The notes under the pieces: generated by a model
Database searches by the model: none
What the model was told of the DNA's origin: nothing
The model's input: the letters and a program-made list of their open reading frames with translations, nothing else
Origin: Pollutimonas sp963712655
Lineage (GTDB): Bacteria > Pseudomonadota > Gammaproteobacteria > Burkholderiales > Burkholderiaceae_B
Reading direction: 5' to 3'
Length of the DNA stretch: 64,000 bases
Assembly (NCBI GenBank): GCA_963712655.1
Contig: CAVQIT010000006.1
Coordinates: forward strand, 496,001 to 560,000
Shown: piece by piece, positions 54,140 to 64,000 of the stretch
Numbering within the stretch: the stretch's first letter is position 1
Layout: every line of letters begins with the position of its first letter
Made by a program: the position numbers and the translations under genes

Positions 54140-56254
54140 ATGACTACACGTACGATCAGGCAAGAGCGCAAGACAAAAAACGGGGATGCGGTTTCCTCGC
54201 CGTCGCGCCGCAAAGTATTGCAGGCTGCCTTGGCGGGTTCTTTCGCTGTCTCCCTGGCCGGTTGCGATGGATCCGATGACTCCGGCAGCACAGATTATTC
54301 GTCAACCATTACAGATGCCCGCGCCGCAATACTCAAGGCCATGGCCGATTCCGACACATCGTCCGTTTCGGTGGCGCTGGTCGAAGGAAACCGCCTTGTC
54401 TGGCAGGAAGCCTTTGGCGTGGTCGACCGGATCAACAACGTACCGGCCAGCATCGACACGCTCTACAACATCGGCTCAGTCAGCAAGGTGTTTGTGGCAA
54501 CCGCGGTCATGATTCTGGTCGATCGAGGTTTGGTCGACCTCGATGCTCCCGTGACGACCTATATCCGCGATTTCCAGATGCTGTCGCCTGCCTATGCGCA
54601 GATTACAGTGCGCATGCTGCTTAGCCACTCTTCGGGGTTTCCGGGGGCCAATTATCGCAACATCTTCACGTTCGGGCCAATATCAGGATACGCCCGCGAT
54701 ACACAAGCCGTATTGGCCGGAGTACACCTGAAGCACGAGCCGGGCGAGCTGGCGGTATATTGCAACGATGGGTTTACCATGGCCGAACGGGTGGTCGAGG
54801 AAGTCAGCGGCAAAGCCTATGCGGCATTCGTCGCTGACGAAATCCTGTCCCCGCTGGGGATGACCCGCAGTCGCTATCCACTCGAATTCTTCCCGGAGGG
54901 CAGTTTTGCCCATGCTTATATCGGCAGCGAAAGGCAGAAGCAAGAGTTCGTACTTGCCTTTGGTACAGGCGGACTGAGCAGCACGCCGACAGACATGATG
55001 CGCTTTGCGATGATGTTCATCAACGGCGGCGATCTGGACGGCCGTCGCATTCTCTCCCGCAACGCCGTCAAGCAAATGGGAATAGACCAAACGACCAATC
55101 TGATCCTGAACCCGACGCCTGTCTGGAAATGGGGACTTGGCTGGGATAGCGTCGAACAAGCCGGTATGCACGAGGTAGGACTTACCTGTTGGCAAAAGAA
55201 CGGCGGCACCGCCTTTTACGGCAGCGAGCTCTTTGTTCTGCCGAATGAATCGTTGGCCGTCATGATTACCGGTACCTCGCTACGCTATGGATCGAGCAAG
55301 CTGGCCGAGCGCATCCTGCTGCATGCCTTGCAGGCAAGTCGCCGCATTTCGGTGGTGCCCGCTCCCCTGCCGTCCACGCCACCGCCGGTGATCCCCGCAA
55401 GCGACGCCGACCTGAATGGCCTGGCGGGCGGCTACTATGCCAACAACGAGCGTGTCATGAAGGTTGTACAGGGCGCCGATCGCACCCTTTCGCTGCTTAC
55501 CTGGAGCGCAGGCCAATGGACCGCAATGGCAAGCGGCCTGCAATTGCGGGACGATAATTGGTTTGCCGCCGATGGTGTGCCGCTGTCCTATCGCTCGGAA
55601 AGCATCGGCCCTTACCGCTACGTGGCCATGCGTGCTCTTGGCGGCTATGGCCACTATCATGTCTCGCTTCCTCTCGGCCAGCGCCTGCAGGACGCGCCGC
55701 CGCCACTGCCAGCGGCATGGCTGTCGCGCCTGGGACAGTCCTGGCTGCTCGTCAACGAAGACGAATCCTCAGTGATGGTGGCTCTTGAAAGTCCTGTCTT
55801 CAAACTGGAGGAGATTCCTGAGCTGCCCGGATATATCCAGGTCGGCGGAAGTCAATTGGTCTTACCTAACGACGATACGCGTACTCGCCAGTTTCTGAAG
55901 ATTCCCGCAAACTTTGGGCGTGATCTCAACGAGTTGATCGTTTATTCTCACCTTGGCGAAGAATGGCTGAAGTTTGGTGGGCATCGCTATCGACCCCTGA
56001 ATACGGTTTTGTCCGTGGGCGTCGGCACGCATGCCGTGCAGGTGGACAGCGAGGGATATACGCAATGGCGGCGTCTGACCAATGCCAGTTCCGTACAAAT
56101 CACCGGTTCGCGCGCATGGCGGTTATACGATGCCCAGTGGAACTTCGTGAAGGCCGGCGAGAACGGAAGCGGCACGGATTTGCCCGCTGGGGGAGCCTCT
56201 TATCTGATGATCTTCGGAGCGCCCAATAGCCAAGTCAACCTGACCTTGGCATAA
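54140..56254 (+). CDS. Tat-type lipoprotein, class C beta-lactamase-like serine hydrolase
   Basis: The 704-residue protein has a twin-arginine signal that also has a lipobox (SRRKVLQAALAGSFAVSLAGC, Cys42). A serine beta-lactamase/penicillin-binding-like domain follows: SxxK in IGSVSKVF (Ser113, Lys116), the YxN-type motif YCND (Tyr207, Asn209) and a late FGTGGLSSTP segment. From about 420 it has a C-terminal beta-rich extension seen in esterase/D-aminopeptidase-like members. Substrate is unknown; a peptidase or esterase is more probable than an antibiotic-degrading enzyme. A good terminator follows. Confidence 0.85.
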   Translation: MTTRTIRQERKTKNGDAVSSPSRRKVLQAALAGSFAVSLAGCDGSDDSGSTDYSSTITDARAAILKAMADSDTSSVSVALVEGNRLVWQEAFGVVDRINNVPASIDTLYNIGSVSKVFVATAVMILVDRGLVDLDAPVTTYIRDFQMLSPAYAQITVRMLLSHSSGFPGANYRNIFTFGPISGYARDTQAVLAGVHLKHEPGELAVYCNDGFTMAERVVEEVSGKAYAAFVADEILSPLGMTRSRYPLEFFPEGSFAHAYIGSERQKQEFVLAFGTGGLSSTPTDMMRFAMMFINGGDLDGRRILSRNAVKQMGIDQTTNLILNPTPVWKWGLGWDSVEQAGMHEVGLTCWQKNGGTAFYGSELFVLPNESLAVMITGTSLRYGSSKLAERILLHALQASRRISVVPAPLPSTPPPVIPASDADLNGLAGGYYANNERVMKVVQGADRTLSLLTWSAGQWTAMASGLQLRDDNWFAADGVPLSYRSESIGPYRYVAMRALGGYGHYHVSLPLGQRLQDAPPPLPAAWLSRLGQSWLLVNEDESSVMVALESPVFKLEEIPELPGYIQVGGSQLVLPNDDTRTRQFLKIPANFGRDLNELIVYSHLGEEWLKFGGHRYRPLNTVLSVGVGTHAVQVDSEGYTQWRRLTNASSVQITGSRAWRLYDAQWNFVKAGENGSGTDLPAGGASYLMIFGAPNSQVNLTLA

Positions 56255-56269
56255 GCCAGCCTCCTCCGT

Positions 56270-56430
56270 CAACAAGGCCTGCCCTTCGCAAGATCGGCAG
56301 GCTTTTTTTTGGACGATAGCGGTGAGCCGGGATCCATCAGTGGCACAGCAAGAGTGGTGGTATGGGACAGTTGAGCAGGCCTTGCGCAACATCCGCCGAT
56401 GCGATGAGAGCAAGTGTGTAGCCGATGGCC
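56270..56430 (+). repeat. Direct repeat, left copy
   Basis: This stretch matches 57597-57760 in the same orientation at roughly 80-85% by eye, from TCAACAAGGCC to the GCGATGAGAGCAAGTGTG region, with small indels. Nothing is coded that I recognise. The remaining gap up to 56653 is AT-rich and appears empty. Confidence 0.8.
56277..56310 (+). terminator. Intrinsic terminator of the serine hydrolase gene
   Basis: GCCTGCC at 56277-56283 and GGCAGGC at 56296-56302 form a perfect stem, followed by eight T at 56303-56310. It lies in the left copy of the repeat described at 56270-56430. Confidence 0.85.
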
Positions 56431-56653
56431 ACAGCGCAGCCTTTACATTCGAAACCTGACGGCTTTTATCTCCCCTTGCCTAGGCCGGATTACGCGATAA
56501 AGCTGCGCCGGGGTTCAGTGGCGTCCCATTCAAGACCAACCATTTAGTTCCTGCACCGTGTACATTCGAGGAAGTCATCTTGAACGGTCAGCCTTGATTT
56601 AAGAAGATACATGTCTATTTCAATTTTTGCACGTGGACACTATCGTTACTCCA

Positions 56654-57448
56654 TTACCCGTTGAACGATGTTTTGGGTATGAGGCTAGTGTCCTTACTTT
56701 GGCTTGACTTATTGAAGTCCCATTCAGTCCCCAGCCCCAATAATGAAAGCTCTTCCCGCGATTGAATACTGCCGCCCTCGCTAATGCGGGATCGCAACTC
56801 CTCCTCGTAACCAGCTGGGATCTTCACTGCCTGATCGATAGCGGGCAGCGACTTATAAAATTTAAGTACATCAAGAAGTGAATTAACAACCTTACCGGTG
56901 CGATTGTATTCTTCCACTATTTTGGCACAGAGTATTCTTTTCTGAACTTGGTCTTGGGCATTGCCCTCGCTCCACGCGGCATTCCGCTCATTCACGGTGA
57001 AGGTGCCGCTTTCATCATAAGCAATAAGGGAGAGTTGTTCACGACTCATGCCCTTGAACGGATTGGGGCCTTCGCGATTGTTGGTGAAAGCGGTCGCTTG
57101 CCGCGCACGTGCCAAGTGCAGGGGATCATTTGTCTTGGGGACTTCAGCATCGTGAATTGTCTTTTTGGTGTAGTAATCGCTCCCGACTATTATGTCAGTG
57201 AGGTACTTGCCCTTCGTTGCCAGTTCCTGCCGACCCAGGCTGGCGTCTCTTTCAGCCGCCCTGGTCGCCGCCTCGGCCAACTGTTGAGCCAACGATGAAA
57301 ACGCCACTGTATTCTTGTTTGTACCGGCAGCTTCGCTTGCAGCGGGAGGAGGTGCCGACACACCCTCTGCAATCCGCTTTATGGAATTATCGGTGAGCGA
57401 ATTGCTTCGAGTTTCAGCCACTGAATTCGGAATAGTAATAGCGCTCAT
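56654..57448 (-). CDS. Unrecognised protein between direct repeats
   Basis: A 264-residue soluble protein without signal or membrane segment. N-terminal part (1-50) is Ser/Ala-rich and probably disordered; the core has SLAQQLAEAATRAAERDASLGRQELATKG, NPFKGMSREQLSLIAYDESGTFTVNERNAAWSEG, and LLDVLKFYKSLPAIDQAVKIPAGYEEELRSRIS. I recall similar proteins in Pseudomonas but cannot name a function. The gene is visibly more AT-rich and uses A/T-ending codons more than its neighbours; with flanking repeats and a nearby rRNA operon this suggests horizontal gain. Confidence 0.7.
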   Translation of the reverse strand: MSAITIPNSVAETRSNSLTDNSIKRIAEGVSAPPPAASEAAGTNKNTVAFSSLAQQLAEAATRAAERDASLGRQELATKGKYLTDIIVGSDYYTKKTIHDAEVPKTNDPLHLARARQATAFTNNREGPNPFKGMSREQLSLIAYDESGTFTVNERNAAWSEGNAQDQVQKRILCAKIVEEYNRTGKVVNSLLDVLKFYKSLPAIDQAVKIPAGYEEELRSRISEGGSIQSREELSLLGLGTEWDFNKSSQSKDTSLIPKTSFNG

Positions 57449-57596
57449 AGCAAATCATTTCTCTTCAGCGGGCAGTTGGATAGCTAACAGATAAATATGT
57501 TACAAAATATAGTAAAAGTAACTATACCATACATTGCAGCATGATAGGAGGCTCGATATCAATAGGGTAGTTAGCGTCAGATCCTGTTCGTTCCTT

Positions 57597-57760
57597 TAAC
57601 AAGGCCAGCCCTTCGCAAGATCGGCAGGCTTTTTTTGGACGATAGCGGTGCGCCAGGATCCATCAGTGGCACAAGCACAAGCAATGGTATCGGACCGCTT
57701 GAGCAGGCCTTGCGCACCATCCGCCGACGCGATAAGAGCAAGTGCGTCGCTAACGACCAT
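57597..57760 (+). repeat. Direct repeat, right copy
   Basis: Second copy of the 56270-56430 sequence, with the same hairpin (GCCAGCC / GGCAGGC, 57604-57629) followed by seven T at 57630-57636. A small reading on the minus strand (57596-57832, 78 codons) spans it but is not conserved in the left copy. The gap from 57449 to 57965 holds no other feature I can support. Confidence 0.8.
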
Positions 57761-57965
57761 GCCACCCGGGCCCAGGCCAGGCTTGAAATCGTTGACGGGA
57801 TAGCAGGCACCTATACTCGACGGCGCCAGCATTGGGAAATCGGTCAGCGCTATGCCGTCATCAGAGTCACTGCGCGCATTTTACTCGACTTGCCGCAACG
57901 GGATCCTGGTGAGTCCGAGAGGCCATGCCAGCACGGTGCGTGGCGGCAGTGCGAGCGCGCAAAGC

Positions 57966-58001
57966 AAAAACCCCCAGCAGAGCGAATCTGGTGGGGGTTT
58001 T
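57966..58001 (-). terminator. Terminator of the rRNA operon
   Basis: On the minus strand CCCCCACCAG pairs with CTGCTGGGGG (one mismatch) over a short loop, then TTTTT. It lies about 13 bases past the 3' end of 5S rRNA. Confidence 0.8.
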
Positions 58002-58013
58002 CTTCCTAATAAG

Positions 58014-58127
58014 AGCCTGACGATGACCTACTTTCACAGACGTACGTCCACTATCATCGGCGCAAAGGCGTTTCACGTTCCTGTTCGGGATGGGAAGGAG
58101 TGGGACCACCTCGCTATGGTCGTCAAG
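58014..58127 (-). rRNA. rrf: 5S ribosomal RNA
   Basis: Minus-strand sequence contains the conserved CCATAGCGAGGTGGTCCCACTC... CCCGAACAGGA... GCGCCGATGATAGTGG... GTGAAAGTAGGTCATCGTCAGG pattern of betaproteobacterial 5S rRNA. Ends are estimated to within a few bases. Confidence 0.95.
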
Positions 58128-58351
58128 CGTAACCGGTAGCCTGGCCGCGCCGGGTAAGCGGCGCGCCAGACGAATCTGAGAAGAAGCACACGGCGCGCGC
58201 CCAGTGTCGGGCGGGCGCGCCGGTGTCGTGTGTGTGTGGGCTTGTCGCAGTACGGGCCGCGATGTGCGTGCCCCGGGCCGGGACACGACTTTGTTTTCTG
58301 TGCTGCTTTGTTTGTTTGAACGGCACTTGAACACCTAACCTACAAGGTTAT

Positions 58352-61242
<2,891 letters not shown>

Positions 61243-61464
61243 ATAACGTTATAGTTGTTATAAGAACTTTCTATTGCGTGTTTGTGCCGTTCGTCATCCC
61301 TGATGTCACCACATTCGCCTTGCGGCCAACCCAATGCGCATCAGAAATTTCTAGAACTAATATAATGCAATCACAACCCGTACTTACTGTTCCAACCACA
61401 CCACTCTCCACCGCACACTGCCCATTGCGCACCACAAATACACTTCGTTGTGCTTCTTCCAGAT

Positions 61465-61475
61465 TGTTAAAGAAC
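61465..61475 (-). promoter_or_regulatory. boxA antitermination site in the 16S-23S spacer
   Basis: Minus strand GTTCTTTAACA followed by ATCTGGAAGAAGC, the usual spacer boxA before 23S. Serves Nus-factor antitermination. The rest of the spacer 61243-61590 has no other gene. Confidence 0.8.
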
Positions 61476-61590
61476 AAAAAACCATCAAGCCATAAGCCTA
61501 ACGAAGACCGCCCTGGAGTTCCCCCCAAGACCTTCTTCGTTACCCTTGAAACCCAACCGCTACTCCCATGACATGAACCCCTCTACTGCG

Positions 61591-61666
61591 TGGTGGAGGA
61601 TGACGGGATCGAACCGACGACCCCCTGCTTGCAAAGCAGGTGCTCTCCCAGCTGAGCTAATCCCCC
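61591..61666 (-). tRNA. tRNA-Ala (TGC)
   Basis: 76 bases on the minus strand: GGGGGATTAGCTCAGCTGGG, anticodon loop CTTTGCAAG with TGC, T-arm GGTTCGATCCC, encoded CCA end. Placed in the rRNA spacer as usual for Ala-TGC. Confidence 0.97.
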
Positions 61667-61683
61667 GCACCGATAAAACGCGC

Positions 61684-61760
61684 TGGTGGGTCTGGTTGGA
61701 ATCGAACCAACGACCCCCGCCTTATCAAGACGGTGCTCTAACCGACTGAGCTACAGACCC
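61684..61760 (-). tRNA. tRNA-Ile (GAT)
   Basis: 77 bases on the minus strand: GGGTCTGTAGCTCAGTCGG, anticodon loop CTTGATAAG with GAT, T-arm GGTTCGATTCC, encoded CCA end. First of the two spacer tRNAs after 16S. Confidence 0.97.
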
Positions 61761-61804
61761 AACCGTCTCCCTCTCGGGAGCCTAACCATGTCATGGTCTT
61801 TATA

Positions 61805-61830
61805 TAACAGCCAATAAGTGTGGACACTTT
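61805..61830 (-). other. 16S 3' flank, half of the RNase III processing stem
   Basis: The plus strand here reads TAACAGCCAATAAGTGTGGA, and the leader at 63561-63585 carries nearly the same words on the minus strand. In the transcript the two pair over about 25 bases around 16S, the substrate for RNase III. Confidence 0.75.
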
Positions 61831-61850
61831 CGCTTCGTGTGCATCGCTCT

Positions 61851-63384
<1,534 letters not shown>

Positions 63385-63560
63385 TCTCTGTATATATATA
63401 ATCGTAATTCCCGACCGGAAGGTAAACCCCCCGGCGGTCATACGTCGCTATGCTCAAAGAAAAAGACATGCTCCATTTGCATGGAACCTATACTTCTTCC
63501 TTGTGCGAGCACTTGATAACTTTAGCGACCTCTCGTGAGAAAGGCGGCACACTCATTCCA

Positions 63561-63599
63561 AGCGCCCACACTTATCGGCTGTTAAATTGTTAAAGAGCG
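63561..63599 (-). promoter_or_regulatory. rRNA leader boxA and 5' half of the 16S processing stem
   Basis: On the minus strand GCTCTTTAACA (63588-63598) is boxA, followed by TTTAACAGCCGATAAGTGTG and the G/C-rich stem partner (63561-63585) for the 16S 3' flank. Same order as in other rrn leaders. Confidence 0.8.
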
Positions 63600-63929
63600 C
63601 GTGACATCTTGTGGTAACACAACACATCGATACTGCGTATTCGGTACAACCTATTCGGTACTGCACTGCCTGGCCTCAACACCGTGTTGCGCCAGAAGCA
63701 GAGAAACGAGATTATGAAGCAGTTTATCGGGCTTGTCAAATCAACCGGGTTCTACGCGACGGGCCTAAAAACCCAACCTCTCGAACCGCCAACCTGACCC
63801 CCACCTGCCGCATGACCTGGGCCCTCAAACCACCGGGCCCGCCCCTGCTTTTTGCTGCCTCCTGCTTTTCCTGCCCTCCACCGCCAACCACCCGGGTAAA
63901 CCCTAGGGCGTGGAGCAGCGAAGAACGAA

Positions 63930-63959
63930 ACTATAGCACACCTTTTTTATCCCCCGCAA
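63930..63959 (-). promoter_or_regulatory. Candidate rRNA operon promoter
   Basis: Minus strand TTGCGG (63954-63959) and TATAGT (63930-63935) spaced 18 bases, preceded by the window edge. Transcription would begin near 63922, giving a leader of about 540 bases. No gene is seen in 63385-64000; an open reading on the plus strand there (63611-63970) is Pro-rich and probably chance. Confidence 0.55.
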
Positions 63960-64000
63960 ACCGGTTTTAGCCAGAATCCACGCGAAAGACCCCGTTTTCC

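Noticed and set aside
57596..57832. Small gene on the minus strand in the right direct repeat
   Set aside because: The frame is not kept in the left copy, and its end is the terminator sequence read backwards.
63611..63970. 119-codon reading in the rRNA leader region
   Set aside because: Composition is Pro-rich, there is no ribosome site, and it runs against the rRNA leader and promoter.

Overview
The window is GC-rich chromosomal DNA of a betaproteobacterium, most likely of the Alcaligenaceae (Bordetella, Achromobacter or Pusillimonas relatives). The family call rests on the protein styles (PurL, ComEC, YicC, several MocR and LysR regulators, orphan Bug/TctC binding proteins) and on an rRNA operon of the type 16S-tRNA-Ile-tRNA-Ala-23S-5S. 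It comes from general knowledge; no search was run.

Layout, left to right. 1-4.1 kb: start of purL (cut by the window edge), then an alpha/beta hydrolase, rnm and greB, all on the minus strand. 4.1-9.2 kb: a branched-chain 2-oxoacid dehydrogenase operon bkdA1-bkdA2-bkdB-lpdV, with lpdV broken by a one-base frameshift. 9.7-15.5 kb: a MocR regulator divergent from an atypical cbb3-like oxidase cluster (CcoN-like with a CcoS-like N-terminus, CcoO-like, monohaem cytochrome c, SCO protein, membrane protein). 15.8-19.6 kb: a GntR-regulated Bug/MaoC/class III CoA-transferase operon with a perfect operator-like palindrome. 19.7-26.2 kb: comEC, a class IV aminotransferase divergent from a LysR gene, rph and yicC.

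26.2-36 kb: a TpsB remnant, an orphan histidine kinase, a second (frameshifted) MocR gene divergent from cupin and AhpD-like genes, an alcohol dehydrogenase, an aldo/keto reductase, otsB and a frameshifted otsA, and a ModE-like regulator. 36-41 kb: a copper-type operon DUF2946-YcnI-CopCD-TonB receptor. 42.3-47.1 kb: a six-gene operon joining an AhpD-like protein, an acyl-CoA-dehydrogenase-like flavoprotein, a rubredoxin and a NitT/TauT-type ABC importer with a Tat-exported binding protein. This is the best candidate here for an undescribed system.

47.4-56.3 kb: an MFS exporter divergent from a LysR gene whose C-terminus is made of tandem repeats, an orphan Bug protein, a ZnuD-like zinc receptor operon behind a Zur-like palindrome, and a Tat/lipoprotein serine hydrolase. 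56.3-57.8 kb: an unrecognised, more AT-rich gene bracketed by two diverged direct repeats. 57.9-64 kb: one rRNA operon on the minus strand with promoter, boxA elements, processing stems and terminator.

Three otherwise intact genes (lpdV, the second mocR, otsA) each carry a single-base frameshift, two of them in G/C homopolymers. Sequencing error and real decay cannot be told apart from this sequence alone.
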